Of a stretch of DNA of 35,435 nucleotides, positions 1 to 8,402 are shown in pieces. Both the position numbers and the translations under genes were made by a program. Each line of letters starts with the position of its first letter. Position 1 is the first letter of the stretch. The stretch comes from Streptomyces sp. SID9727 (GTDB lineage: Bacteria; Actinomycetota; Actinomycetes; Streptomycetales; Streptomycetaceae). Under the pieces are notes generated by a model. That model did no database searches and had not been told where the DNA came from. It saw only the letters and a list, made by a program, of their open reading frames with translations. The stretch covers positions 1 to 35,435 of the forward strand of contig NZ_JAAGNI010000333.1 of the NCBI RefSeq assembly GCF_010550605.1, in the 5' to 3' direction.

Positions 1-1781
1 ACCTCGCGCGGCCCGTCGAGCAGCGCCTCGGCCACCGCGAGCCCCCAGCCGATGAAGCGCGGGGCGCGCGGGCCCAGCGCCTTCACGACGCCCAGCGCCT
101 CCTCGGCGGCGGTGCTGTGGGGCCCGGAGCCGGTGTGCGCGGCGTACGAGAGGAGCGCCCCGGCGGCGGCCGTCCAGCCGGCCGGGGTCGCGCTGTCGGT
201 GGGGTCCTGGGGGCGCCGGATCAGCCGCTCGGCGTCGTCGGCCGTGTCGTACAGCTGGCCGCCCTCGCCCCGGAAGTGCTGGAGCACGATGTCCAGCAGG
301 AACCCGGCGAACTCCAGCCAGGCCCCCTCGCCGGTGACCGCGGCCAGCGCGAGGAAGCCCTCGGCGACGTCCCCGTAGTCCTCCAGCACCCCGGCGTGGT
401 CACCGGCGCGCCCGTCCTTCGACGTCCGTACGAGCCGGGCGACGGGCCCCATGTGCACCCGCACCAGCAGGTCGGCCGCCTCGGTGGCCCGCTCGACCAG
501 GTCGGGCCGGTCGAAGAAGGCGCCCGTCTCGGCGAGCGCGGCGATGGCGAGCCCGTTCCAGGCGGCGACGATCTTGTCGTCGCGCCCCGGGCGCGGGCGC
601 TCCTCCCGGGCGGCCAGCAGCCGCTCCCGTACGCCGGCGGCGCGGGGGTCGTCGGGGTCGCCGGGCAGCTGGAGCACCGAGGAGCCCTCCTCGAAGGTGC
701 CCTCGTCGGTCACCCCGAAGTGCTCGGCGGCGAACGCGGCGTCCTCCTCGCCCAGCACCTCGCGCAGCTGCTCCGGCGTCCACACGTAGTACGCGCCCTC
801 GACGTGCCTGCCGTGCGCGTCCTCACTGTCGGCGTCGAGCGCGGAGGCGAACCCGCCCTCGGGCGTCCGCAGCTCGCGCACCATGAAGTCGGCCGTCTCC
901 AGGGCCACCCGCCGGGCGAGCGCGGACCCGGTGGACCGCCAGAGGTGGGCGTAGACGCGGCAGAGCAGCGCGTTGTCGTACAGCATCTTCTCGAAGTGCG
1001 GGACGACCCATTCCCGGTCCACGGCGTACCGGGCGAACCCGCCGCCGAGCTGGTCGTAGATCCCGCCCCGGGCCATTGCCGCGCAGGTGTCGGCGGCCAT
1101 CTGAAGCGCCCCGTCCGCGCCCGTGCGGGCGTGGTGGCGCAGCAGGAACTCCAGCGCCATGGACGGCGGGAACTTGGGCGCCCCGCCGAACCCGCCCCGC
1201 TTCTCGTCGTAGTCCCGGGTCAGCCCGAGCAACGCCTGCGCGAGCTCCGACTCCCCGGGCGGCCCGTCCCCGCCGTGGGCGAGGCTGCGCTCGGCCAGGT
1301 CCCGCACGATCCGCCCGGCCACCTCCCCGACCTCGTCGCGCCGGTCGGTCCAGGCGGCGGTGACCCCTTCGAGCACCTGCCGGAAGGAGGGCATCCCGTG
1401 GCGCGCCTCGGGCGGGAAGTAGGTCCCGAAGTAGAACGGCTCGGCGTCCGCGGTGAGGAACACGGTCATCGGCCACCCGCCCTGCCCGGTGGCCGCCTGC
1501 ACCGCCTCCATGTAGACCGCGTCCACATCGGGCCGCTCCTCGCGGTCCACCTTGACGGACACGAAGTGCTCGTTCATGTAAGCGGCGGTCGCCTCGTCCT
1601 CGAACGACTCGTGCGCCATGACGTGGCACCAGTGGCAGGACGAGTACCCGACGCTGAGCAGGACGGGAACGTTCCGCCTTCCGGCTTCCTCGAACGCCTC
1701 GGACGACCAGGGCCACCAGTCGACCGGATTGTCAGCATGCTGCAGCAGATACGGCGAGGTCACACCAGCCAACCGGTTCAT
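1..1781 (-). CDS. DUF255 / YyaL-type thioredoxin-domain protein (partial, 3' end outside window)
   Basis: The reading frame starts at an ATG at 1781 and runs off the left edge with no stop, so about 593 N-terminal residues are visible. Family members are usually 650-700 residues, so perhaps the last 80 are missing. The N-terminus [19 protein letters not shown] followed by VDWWPW is the hallmark of the DUF255 (thioredox_DsbH / YyaL / SPATA20) family. A CHWC redox motif lies at residues 49-52, just before [10 protein letters not shown]. The rest should form the six-hairpin-glycosidase-like toroid typical of the family. The biochemical role is unsettled; a redox function is usually assumed. No clear Shine-Dalgarno precedes the ATG. 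GAGGCT lies 7 nt upstream and could be a weak -10 of a leaderless transcript. The gene is divergent from the toxin-antitoxin pair. Family assignment is firm; function is not. Confidence 0.93.
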   Translation of the reverse strand, partial: MNRLAGVTSPYLLQHADNPVDWWPWSSEAFEEAGRRNVPVLLSVGYSSCHWCHVMAHESFEDEATAAYMNEHFVSVKVDREERPDVDAVYMEAVQAATGQGGWPMTVFLTADAEPFYFGTYFPPEARHGMPSFRQVLEGVTAAWTDRRDEVGEVAGRIVRDLAERSLAHGGDGPPGESELAQALLGLTRDYDEKRGGFGGAPKFPPSMALEFLLRHHARTGADGALQMAADTCAAMARGGIYDQLGGGFARYAVDREWVVPHFEKMLYDNALLCRVYAHLWRSTGSALARRVALETADFMVRELRTPEGGFASALDADSEDAHGRHVEGAYYVWTPEQLREVLGEEDAAFAAEHFGVTDEGTFEEGSSVLQLPGDPDDPRAAGVRERLLAAREERPRPGRDDKIVAAWNGLAIAALAETGAFFDRPDLVERATEAADLLVRVHMGPVARLVRTSKDGRAGDHAGVLEDYGDVAEGFLALAAVTGEGAWLEFAGFLLDIVLQHFRGEGGQLYDTADDAERLIRRPQDPTDSATPAGWTAAAGALLSYAAHTGSGPHSTAAEEALGVVKALGPRAPRFIGWGLAVAEALLDGPRE

Positions 1782-1873
1782 GCGGGCCAGCCTCTCACAG
1801 CGCCGCGCCCGGGCACGGGGACCGCCGCGAGACACTGGGCTGAGCCTCAACGGTCCCGGACTGTTCAAGCTCC

Positions 1874-2110
1874 TTGAACATCTCCGTGTCCATGCCCGCC
1901 GACCTGGTCAGTGAGCTCCGCGCCCGAACCGGCCGCCGCGGGCTCTCCGGCTACGTCACCGAGGCCGTCAGGCATCAGCTCGCCATGGATGGGCTCGCCG
2001 AGATCGTCGCGGCCCATGAAGAAGAGCACGGCGCGCTCACGGAGCAGGAAATCGAAGCCGCTCGACGCGAGCTGTTCGGAGATGAGCACGCCGAGCGGGG
2101 CGCCGCGTGA
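1874..2110 (+). CDS. Ribbon-helix-helix antitoxin (VapB-like)
   Basis: A 78-residue protein. Residues 2-7 (NISVSM) fit the DNA-binding beta strand of a ribbon-helix-helix fold, and residues about 9-40 ([24 protein letters not shown]) fit its two helices. The charged C-terminal half ([19 protein letters not shown]) would wrap the toxin. The TTG at 1874 is preferred over the ATG at 1892 because the latter would delete the beta strand. No Shine-Dalgarno is visible. A perfect inverted repeat, GTTCAAG-CTC-CTTGAAC (1863-1879), overlaps the start codon and is a natural autoregulatory operator or translational hairpin. The stop overlaps the toxin start (GTGA), implying translational coupling. The antitoxin role is inferred from size, fold and the PIN neighbour. 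Confidence 0.82.
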   Translation: MNISVSMPADLVSELRARTGRRGLSGYVTEAVRHQLAMDGLAEIVAAHEEEHGALTEQEIEAARRELFGDEHAERGAA

Positions 2111-2514
2111 AGGAGCAGCCGGCCCGCTCGCTGGTGCTCGACTCCGAGGCGCTCTCCCTGCTCCTGCGCAACGACCGCGGTATGGCGGCCCGTATCGAGG
2201 CATCCCGGCAGGCTGGGGTACCCGTGCTCGTGTCCGCGCTGACCATTGTTGAGGCCGTACACGGGAAGACCGATCTTGCGCGCTTGAAGTGGGTGCTCTC
2301 CCGGCTGCGGGTGGAACCGGTCAGCCAGGAGGACTCCCTGACCGCCGTCGCGTCGCTCCAGGACGCGGGCGGGCTGCACGGGCACAAGTACGCTGTCGAC
2401 GCCCTCGTCGCCGCGCTCGCGCTCCGCGTCCCGGCCCCCGTGATCGTCCTGACCTCCGACCGCGACGACTGGTCGAAGCTCTGCGGAAACGGCGTGATCG
2501 TCCGAGAGGTGTGA
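2107..2514 (+). CDS. PIN-domain toxin (VapC-like ribonuclease)
   Basis: A 135-residue single PIN domain. The four acidic positions expected to bind Mg/Mn are present: D12 (LVLDSEAL), E49 (TIVEAVHG), D98 (YAVDALVAA) and D118 or D120 (TSDRDDW). VapC toxins cleave tRNAs or rRNA, and the cognate antitoxin blocks the active site. The GTG start at 2107 overlaps the antitoxin stop by 4 nt (GTGA), the usual arrangement for a coupled pair. The C-terminus is complete (GVIVREV). All catalytic residues are intact, so the toxin looks active. Substrate is unknown. The pair lies between two ordinary chromosomal genes with no mobile-element remnants around it. Confidence 0.87.
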   Translation: MKEQPARSLVLDSEALSLLLRNDRGMAARIEASRQAGVPVLVSALTIVEAVHGKTDLARLKWVLSRLRVEPVSQEDSLTAVASLQDAGGLHGHKYAVDALVAALALRVPAPVIVLTSDRDDWSKLCGNGVIVREV

Positions 2515-2710
2515 GCACCGCCGGCTACTGGGTGCGCAAGTTCACACCCCCGAGCGCGCCCCGGATTCCGCGACGACGAGGCGCACTGGACCCAACCGGC
2601 GTGCGGCCCAGCGGCGTTCGCCGTCGGCGGGTCGCGCGTCCTCCCTCGCGCGGGCGCGCCGTACGAAGGACACTGGACCCCGCGACCAGCGGAGCCGGAG
2701 GGGGACACGG

Positions 2711-5700
2711 ATGCGGATGCGGGACGGCCACCGGGCCGATGCGGAGCGGCTGTTGGTACGGGCCGTGGAGGAGGAGGCACGGCGCAGCGGCGGGCGGACG
2801 GATCCGTCCGTCCTGCTGACCCGTGCGCGGGCCGCCCTCGACACCATCGCGGAGGGCGCGGCGGAGGAGTACGCGGCGTACGTGCGGGCGCTCGACGCCT
2901 CGGCGGGCGGGCAGCGGTTCAGCCGGGAGAGCATGGCGACGCCGTTACTGGTCACCGGTGTCGCCGCCGCAGCGGCCTTCGGCGCCGATGTGGCGCTCGG
3001 TACGGCGTCCGGGCTGGCGCTCGGCGCGGGGGCGGTCGTCGCCGTGGCGGGGGCCACCGCCACGGTCGCCAAGGCCACCGCGTCGCACCGGCCCGCCACC
3101 CCGGCGGGCGCCCGGCCGGACCAGCTGCGGCTCCAGTGGCTGGCCGCCCTCGACGTACGGGGCATCCGACCGTTCCTCGACCAGCAGCGGATGCTGGCCG
3201 CCGCCACCCGTGCCCCGGCGAAGAAGGCCGCGGCCAGGACCCGCACCCCGCTGCGCGGCGGGGACCGCAGTGCGGCGGCGCGGATGCGGTCGCTCCTGGA
3301 GCAGTCGTTCGGTCATCTCCCGGCGGCCGACGGGCTGTTCGCGGGGCGGCGGGGCGAGCTGGCCCGCATCGGCCAGTGGGTGCACGCCGCCCGCGCGTCC
3401 ACCGAGACGAAGCCGACCGTCGTCGTGCTGCACGGTCCCCCGGGCGCCGGGCGCACCACGCTCGCCGTGCGGGCCGCGCACGAGCTGAGGGACCAGTTCA
3501 AGGGCGCGTGCGTGGTGGACCTGCGCGGCGACGCCGAGGGCGAGGCACCGCTGCCGACCCGGGACGCGCTGCTGCATCTGCTGAACCGGCTGGGCGCCCC
3601 CCGCGAGCAACTGCTGTTCCGGGACGGCGCGTCCGCCGAGCAGCAGGTGCGCCGGCTCGGCGAGCTGTACCACCAGCACCTGACGGGCACGGCGGTGACG
3701 ATCGTCCTGGACGACGCCCGGGACGCCGAACAGGTCGCCACGCTGATCCCGGAGCGCTCCGACAGCCTGGTCCTGGTCACCGCCCGCGAGCCGCTGGACC
3801 TGCCGGACTCCCTGCCCGCCCGGGTGCACCGGCTGGAGGTCGGGGCGCTCGATCCGGGCGGCGCGGAGGAGCTGCTGCGCGGGGTGTCGCAGGAGGCGGA
3901 GCCGGGCCCGTACGACTATCCGTCGAGCGAGGCGATCACCGAGCTGTGCGGCGGGCTGCCGCTGGCCCTGCGTGTCGCCGGGTCGGCGCTCGGGGCGCGT
4001 ACGGCGGACGTGCTGGCCGCCGACCTCGCCGCGTACGGTCCGGTACCGCCCGTCGAGCGCGCCCTGTGGCTGCGGTACACCGACCAGTCCGCGCAGGCCA
4101 GGCGGCTGCTGCGGCGGCTCGCGCTGGCGGGCCGGGCGAGCCTGGGCGCCGCCGCCGCGGCGGCGCTGCTCTCCGCCGACGAGCAGGAGGCCGGCCGGCT
4201 GCTGACGGCCCTGTCCGAAGCCGGGCTCCTCGACCACGTGCGCGGCTCCCGCTACCGCCTGCACGACCTGGTGCGCGGTTTCGCCCTGGCCCGGCTGCTG
4301 GACGAGGAGGAGCCGGCCGAGCGCGCCGCCGCGCAGGAACGGCTGATCGCGAACTACGCGGAGCTGGCCGGCGCGGTGATCCGGATGGTGGACGGCAAGA
4401 TGTCGACCCGGGCCGGCCAGTTCGGCTCGCACGGCTTCGGTTCGCTGGACGCGGCCCTGCGCTGGCTGGACGACGAGTCGAGCTTCATCACCTCGGCCCT
4501 GCGCCATGCGGAGGGCGTCGACCAGGCGGCGGTGCTCGCGCTGCTCGGCGCGCTGTGCGACTACTGCCTGCTGCGCGGCGACCTCTACCGGCTGGGTGAG
4601 ATAAGCGAGCTGACGCAGGCGGTCGACCAGGGCCTCCTCGAACGGTCGGTGCGGTGGCGTACGGGCATCGCCGCCCGGCAGCTCGGCGAGCTGGACAAGG
4701 CCCGCACCACGCTGTCCTCCGTCGTCGGCCTGTACCGGGAGGCGCAGAACGACGCCGGTACGGCGCTGGCGCTGTGCTCCCTCGGCATCACGCTGCACCA
4801 CCAGGGCAACCTGACCGAGGCGGCGGCCCGGCTCCGCGAGGCGATGGAGCTCCAGCTCGCCGCCGGGCAGGACGCGGACCGGGCCTGGTCGCTGCACGCC
4901 TTGGCCGCCGTCGAGCGCGACCGGGGCAATCTGGCCGACGCGGTCGCCCTCCTGGACACCGCGCTCACCCTGCACCGCGAGGGCGAGTCGCTGCACGGCG
5001 AGGCGTGGACCCGGTTCCAGCTGGGCCAGGTCCGGCTGCGCCTGGGCGACGCGGAGCGGGCGGAGGCCGCGCTGCGCGCCGCCCTCGATCTGTACCGGCG
5101 GACCCGTGACGAGCGCGGGATGGCGTGGGCGACGACCCAGCTGGCCCGGGCCCGGCTGCTGGCCGGCGACCCGGCCGCGGCCGTCGAGCAGCTGACCGCG
5201 GCCCTGGCCCACCACCGCGACAACGAGGACGCGCGCGGCGAGGCGTGGACCCGGTACCACCTGGGCCAGGCGCTGGAGGAGCACGGCGACACGGTGGAAG
5301 CCGTACGGCAGCTGGAGCGGGCCCGGACGATGTTCTCGCGGATGCGCGATGTGTACGGCCTCGCCTGCGCCCGGCACCACTCGGGGCGCGTCACCCGCGA
5401 CCAGCGGGCCGCGCAGACGGGCAACCTGCGCAATTCCGGGTTCGCCCGCCAGCTGCTGGCCGACGCGCGGGCGGACTTCCGGCGCATCGGGGTCGCCCAC
5501 GGCGAGGCGTGGGCCTGCCTGGACCTCGCGCTGATCGACGCGGGCAACCAGCGCACGCCCCAGGCCCTCGGGCTGTGCGACGAGGCGGTCGCCCTGTTCG
5601 AGTCGTACGGGGACGCGCGCGGCGCGGACTGGGCGCGCCTCCTGCGCTGCACGCTACTGCCGTACGCCTCGCCGGGCGGCGTCGAGGTGGGCACGGTGGT

Positions 5701-5911
5701 CGCCCAGCAGGAGCTGGCCGAACTCCGCGCGGCCGGCCACTCGGCCAGGGACCCCGAGGTGGACCACTGCGCGGACACCTACCGGGTGGTCCTGGACCGG
5801 GGCGCCGACCTGGAATCGGGCTGGCAGGCGTGGTCCCTGGACCTGGTCCCGTCACGCCGGACCCGGGAGATCATGGGCGTGAGGGTCCCGTCGGGCCCGC
5901 CCGGCGACTGA
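2711..5911 (+). CDS. STAND-family ATPase with N-terminal membrane hairpin and C-terminal TPR repeats
   Basis: A 1066-residue multidomain protein. Residues 1-70 are charged and helical. Residues about 75-122 hold two Ala/Gly/Val-rich hydrophobic stretches separated by a short turn, fitting a membrane hairpin. An NB-ARC-like NTPase follows: P-loop GPPGAGRTT at about 242-250, Walker B TIVLDDARD near 330, LVTAREPL, and the STAND motif GLPLAL at about 415-420. A winged-helix-like region (LHDLVRGFALARLL) comes next, then about 400 residues of tetratricopeptide repeats marked by recurring GEAWTRxxLGQ segments. The P-loop has Arg where Lys is expected. AfsR-like STAND proteins are common in Streptomyces, but no N-terminal DNA-binding domain is present here. 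A good Shine-Dalgarno (GGAGCCGGAGG) precedes the ATG; a second ATG lies two codons in. The last codons (GPPGD and stop) resemble the gene-end repeat seen elsewhere in the window. The trigger and output are unknown. Confidence 0.88.
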   Translation: MRMRDGHRADAERLLVRAVEEEARRSGGRTDPSVLLTRARAALDTIAEGAAEEYAAYVRALDASAGGQRFSRESMATPLLVTGVAAAAAFGADVALGTASGLALGAGAVVAVAGATATVAKATASHRPATPAGARPDQLRLQWLAALDVRGIRPFLDQQRMLAAATRAPAKKAAARTRTPLRGGDRSAAARMRSLLEQSFGHLPAADGLFAGRRGELARIGQWVHAARASTETKPTVVVLHGPPGAGRTTLAVRAAHELRDQFKGACVVDLRGDAEGEAPLPTRDALLHLLNRLGAPREQLLFRDGASAEQQVRRLGELYHQHLTGTAVTIVLDDARDAEQVATLIPERSDSLVLVTAREPLDLPDSLPARVHRLEVGALDPGGAEELLRGVSQEAEPGPYDYPSSEAITELCGGLPLALRVAGSALGARTADVLAADLAAYGPVPPVERALWLRYTDQSAQARRLLRRLALAGRASLGAAAAAALLSADEQEAGRLLTALSEAGLLDHVRGSRYRLHDLVRGFALARLLDEEEPAERAAAQERLIANYAELAGAVIRMVDGKMSTRAGQFGSHGFGSLDAALRWLDDESSFITSALRHAEGVDQAAVLALLGALCDYCLLRGDLYRLGEISELTQAVDQGLLERSVRWRTGIAARQLGELDKARTTLSSVVGLYREAQNDAGTALALCSLGITLHHQGNLTEAAARLREAMELQLAAGQDADRAWSLHALAAVERDRGNLADAVALLDTALTLHREGESLHGEAWTRFQLGQVRLRLGDAERAEAALRAALDLYRRTRDERGMAWATTQLARARLLAGDPAAAVEQLTAALAHHRDNEDARGEAWTRYHLGQALEEHGDTVEAVRQLERARTMFSRMRDVYGLACARHHSGRVTRDQRAAQTGNLRNSGFARQLLADARADFRRIGVAHGEAWACLDLALIDAGNQRTPQALGLCDEAVALFESYGDARGADWARLLRCTLLPYASPGGVEVGTVVAQQELAELRAAGHSARDPEVDHCADTYRVVLDRGADLESGWQAWSLDLVPSRRTREIMGVRVPSGPPGD

Positions 5912-5974
5912 GGGCGTCCTTCAGCCGGACGACGGCGGCGGGGGCACCATCCGTACGCTCCCCGCCCCGCCGTA

Positions 5975-6217
5975 CTACTTCCGCTTCGCGGACACCGGCT
6001 CGGCCGGCTCCTCCGACGCCGGCTCCGCCTCCGGCGTCTCCTCGAAGTTCACCCGCCCCATGTGCCGGTTCATCGACTTCATGAGCGCCCACACGCCCAC
6101 GGCGAGCGCAGCGAAGACGATGAAGCCGAGGACCCCGGGGGTCACCTTGTTCTTGTCGAGTTCCTCGGCGAGCGGGACGAGGTTCGTCAGTGCCTGAGTC
6201 GCGTACATATCAGGCAT
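5975..6217 (-). CDS. Small single-pass membrane protein overlapping mca
   Basis: An 80-residue protein with one hydrophobic helix at about 28-46 (GVLGFIVFAALAVGVWALM), a basic stretch (KSMNRHMGR) just after it, and a Glu/Pro/Ala-rich tail ending in SAKRK. By the positive-inside rule the tail is probably cytoplasmic. The start overlaps the mca stop by 8 nt, so the two genes are probably co-translated. An alternative ATG at 6208 would follow the mca stop by one base. I know of no function. Its tight linkage to mca suggests a membrane partner or passenger of mycothiol metabolism, which is inference only. Confidence 0.8.
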   Translation of the reverse strand: MPDMYATQALTNLVPLAEELDKNKVTPGVLGFIVFAALAVGVWALMKSMNRHMGRVNFEETPEAEPASEEPAEPVSAKRK

Positions 6218-7091
6218 TGTCGCGGATGCCCGCGAAGAGGTCGCTCTCGGGGAGGGAGGTATCGACCAGAGACTTCGCCAGCTCGTACTCCTCGGTCGGC
6301 CAGACCTCCCGCTGGATGTCCATCGGAACGCGGAACCAGCCGCCGTCCGGGTCGATCTGCGTGGCGTGCGCGATCAGCGCCTTGTCGCGGATCTCGAAGA
6401 AGTCCGCGCACGGGATGTGCGTGGTCAGCGTGCGCTCGGGGCGGCCGAACTCCTTCCAGCGCTCCAGCCACTCCCCGTACGGCGACTCCATGCCGCGGGC
6501 GAGCAGGGCCTCGTGCAGGGCGACCGTCCGCTGCCGGTTGAAGCCCTGGTTGTAGTAGAGCTTCTGCGGCGTCCAGGCGGGGCCGAACTCCGCCTCGGGG
6601 AACTTCTCGGTGTCCGCCGCGCCCTCGAAGGCGATCATCGAGATGGTGTGGGTCATGATGTGGTCGGGGTGCGGGTAGCCCCCGTTCTCGTCGTACGTGG
6701 TGATGACCTGCGGCCGGAACGCGCGGATCTTCGCGACGAGGCGGCCGGCCGCGACGGTCTCGTCCTCCAGGGCGAAGCAGCCCTCGGGCAGCGGCGGCAG
6801 CGGGTCGCCCTCGGGCAGGCCCGAGTCCACGAAGCCCAGCCACTCCTGCTTGACGCCCAGGATCTCCCGGGCCTCGTCCATCTCCTTGCGGCGCACCTCG
6901 TGGATGTTCTCCTCGATGTACGCGTCGCCCTGGAGTTTCGGGTTGAGGATGGAGCCGCGCTCGCCTCCCGTGCAGGTCACGACCAGCACGTCCACCCCCT
7001 CGGACACATACTTGGCCATGGTGGCCGCGCCCTTGCTCGACTCGTCGTCGGGGTGAGCGTGTACGGCCATCAGTCGAAGCTGCTCAGTCAA
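6210..7091 (-). CDS. mca: Mycothiol S-conjugate amidase Mca
   Basis: Mca hydrolyses mycothiol S-conjugates of electrophiles and antibiotics to a mercapturic acid, which is exported, and GlcN-Ins, which is recycled. It is a Zn-dependent LmbE/MshB-family amidase. The sequence opens AVHAHPDDESSKG, and a second ligand motif, GYPHPDH, lies at about 138-144. From the TTG start, H13, D16 and H144 match the three Zn ligands of MshB/Mca. The TTG at 7091 was chosen over the ATG at 7109 because GAGGA lies 8 nt upstream of the TTG and the ATG has no Shine-Dalgarno; the protein is then 293 residues, usual for Mca. The stop overlaps the next small membrane-protein gene. The divergent neighbour is a DUF4307 gene. 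The enzyme marks the organism as a mycothiol-producing actinomycete. Confidence 0.95.
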   Translation of the reverse strand: MTEQLRLMAVHAHPDDESSKGAATMAKYVSEGVDVLVVTCTGGERGSILNPKLQGDAYIEENIHEVRRKEMDEAREILGVKQEWLGFVDSGLPEGDPLPPLPEGCFALEDETVAAGRLVAKIRAFRPQVITTYDENGGYPHPDHIMTHTISMIAFEGAADTEKFPEAEFGPAWTPQKLYYNQGFNRQRTVALHEALLARGMESPYGEWLERWKEFGRPERTLTTHIPCADFFEIRDKALIAHATQIDPDGGWFRVPMDIQREVWPTEEYELAKSLVDTSLPESDLFAGIRDNA

Positions 7092-7184
7092 GACTCGATC
7101 CTCAGTCATTGGTCGCCATCAAAGGTGCCGTCCCGCAGGGACGCCGGTCTCGGGGCGGCGGTCGGGTGACGGGTGGGCGGCTTC

Positions 7185-7190
7185 TATAGT
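7185..7190 (+). promoter_or_regulatory. -10 element TATAGT upstream of the DUF4307 gene
   Basis: TATAGT is a near-consensus -10 in a very G+C-rich context, 54 nt before the chosen ATG. The hexamer 17 nt upstream is a poor -35. Read by eye, not confirmed. Confidence 0.45.
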
Positions 7191-7243
7191 GACTGAACCG
7201 GGGGGTGGAAAATTCCTCGATCCCCGGTACGGGAGGAACGATC

Positions 7244-7660
7244 ATGACGGCGGTGCGCGAGGCGCTTCCCGAGAACCGCTACGGCCGCTCGGCGGACCAG
7301 CGCGCGGACCGCAAACTCAAGATCATCGGCTCCGTGCTCGGCGTCGCGCTGCTGGGCGTGGTCGGCTGGATCGGCTTCGACTACGTGGGCGGCAAGGGCC
7401 TCAGCGCCGAGATGATCAAGTTCAAGGTCACCTCGGACGACCGCGTCGAGGTACACCTGGAGGTCCGCAAGGGCCGTGACGACCAGGGCTACTGCACCCT
7501 CCGCTCACTGAGCGAGAACGGTACGGAGGTCGCCCGCAAGGACTTCCGTTTCGACGACGACAGCGACCGGATCGACAAGATCCTGACCCTGCGGACGACC
7601 TCCCGGGCGACCGCCGTCGAACTGCTGGGCTGCACGGAGGACGGCGGGGCGTCGCGTTGA
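7244..7660 (+). CDS. DUF4307 membrane protein
   Basis: A 138-residue protein. A short basic cytoplasmic N-terminus (NRYGRSADQRADRKLK) is followed by one transmembrane helix at about 26-46 (IIGSVLGVALLGVVGWIGF) and a C-terminal extracytoplasmic beta-rich domain with two Cys (GYCTLRSL and LLGCTED) that could pair. This matches DUF4307, an actinobacterial family of unknown function found near mca and greA. The ATG at 7244 is chosen because GGGAGGA lies just upstream; the in-frame GTG at 7205 has no good ribosome-binding site. Divergent from mca. Confidence 0.85.
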   Translation: MTAVREALPENRYGRSADQRADRKLKIIGSVLGVALLGVVGWIGFDYVGGKGLSAEMIKFKVTSDDRVEVHLEVRKGRDDQGYCTLRSLSENGTEVARKDFRFDDDSDRIDKILTLRTTSRATAVELLGCTEDGGASR

Positions 7661-7753
7661 CCGCAGCACGCCCGTCGTAACCCCATTTACCCGGCTCTGA
7701 CCTGCGGTTTCCGCAGTCGGGACTTTTACCTTCTCCCCCTTTTCCCAGTGAAT

Positions 7754-7762
7754 TGTTAGGCT
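7754..7762 (+). promoter_or_regulatory. Extended -10 promoter candidate for greA
   Basis: TG-T-TAGGCT fits an extended -10 (TGN plus TANNNT). It lies 81 nt upstream of the greA GTG, in a locally A/T-richer stretch. No convincing -35 is seen. Confidence 0.4.
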
Positions 7763-7843
7763 CGTGGTTTCGCCCACCCGGAGCGGCGCATGCTTGCGGG
7801 TAGGGCGTTGCTTTGTATTCCCAGTACCGACGAGGAGCACCCT

Positions 7844-8341
7844 GTGACCCAGACCAGCGAAAACGTCACCTGGCTCACGCAGGAGGCGTACAACCAGCTC
7901 AAGGCCGAGCTGGAGTACCTGTCTGGTCCCGCGCGCACGGAGATCGCCGTCAAGATCGCGGCGGCCCGTGAGGAGGGGGACCTGCGCGAGAACGGCGGGT
8001 ACCACGCGGCCAAGGAGGAGCAGGGCAAGATGGAGCTCCGGGTGCGCCAGCTGACCCAGCTCCTCGAGCACGCGAAGGTCGGCGAGGCGCCCGCCGACGA
8101 CGGCGTGGTCGAGCCCGGCATGGTCGTGACGATCGCCTTCGACGGCGACGAGAACGACACCATGACCTTCCTGCTCGCCTCCCGTGAGTACGCGAGCGCG
8201 GACATCGAGACGTACTCGCCGCAGTCGCCGCTCGGCGTGGGCGTGAACGGCAAGAAGACCGGTGACGACGCCGACTACGAGCTGCCGAACGGCAGGACCG
8301 CCACGGTGAGGATCCTGTCGGCGAAGCCGTACACCGGCTGA
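7844..8341 (+). CDS. greA: Transcription elongation factor GreA
   Basis: GreA enters the RNA polymerase secondary channel and stimulates cleavage of backtracked transcripts. The protein is 165 residues, normal for actinobacterial GreA. The N-terminal coiled coil is about residues 10-80, and its acidic tip is visible as EEGDLRENGGYHAAKEEQ, with D46 and E49 at the positions that hold the catalytic Mg ion. The C-terminal FKBP-like domain ends YSPQSPLG..ARTVRIL-type, as expected. The GTG at 7844 follows GAGGAG; the longer in-frame start at 7790 lacks a ribosome-binding site. A strong hairpin follows the stop. Confidence 0.96.
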   Translation: MTQTSENVTWLTQEAYNQLKAELEYLSGPARTEIAVKIAAAREEGDLRENGGYHAAKEEQGKMELRVRQLTQLLEHAKVGEAPADDGVVEPGMVVTIAFDGDENDTMTFLLASREYASADIETYSPQSPLGVGVNGKKTGDDADYELPNGRTATVRILSAKPYTG

Positions 8342-8353
8342 CCCGTACGTGAG

Positions 8354-8386
8354 AGGGCCCCGGCCGCGCGGTGCGGCCGGGGCCCT
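8354..8386. terminator. Intrinsic-type terminator hairpin after greA, shared with the ABC operon
   Basis: A perfect 14-bp stem, AGGGCCCCGGCCGC pairing with its complement, with a 5-nt loop, starts 13 bp after the greA stop. It also lies just downstream of the convergent ABC permease stop, so it can serve both strands. No long T-run, as is usual in Streptomyces. Confidence 0.85.
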
Positions 8387-8402
8387 TCCGTGTCCGGGGT
8401 CC

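Noticed and set aside
117..1877. A 586-codon plus-strand frame opposite the DUF255 gene.
   Set aside because: No recognisable domain. The minus strand has the conserved N-terminus and CHWC motif.
2515..2710. Repeated CACTGGACCC strings (near 2583 and 2669) as an operator for the STAND gene.
   Set aside because: The match is short, the spacing is long, and neither lies in a recognisable promoter.
2945..5500. An 851-codon minus-strand frame antisense to the STAND ATPase.
   Set aside because: Composition is Gln/Arg/Gly/Pro-rich shadow sequence with no domain; the plus-strand frame carries P-loop, GLPLAL and TPR motifs.
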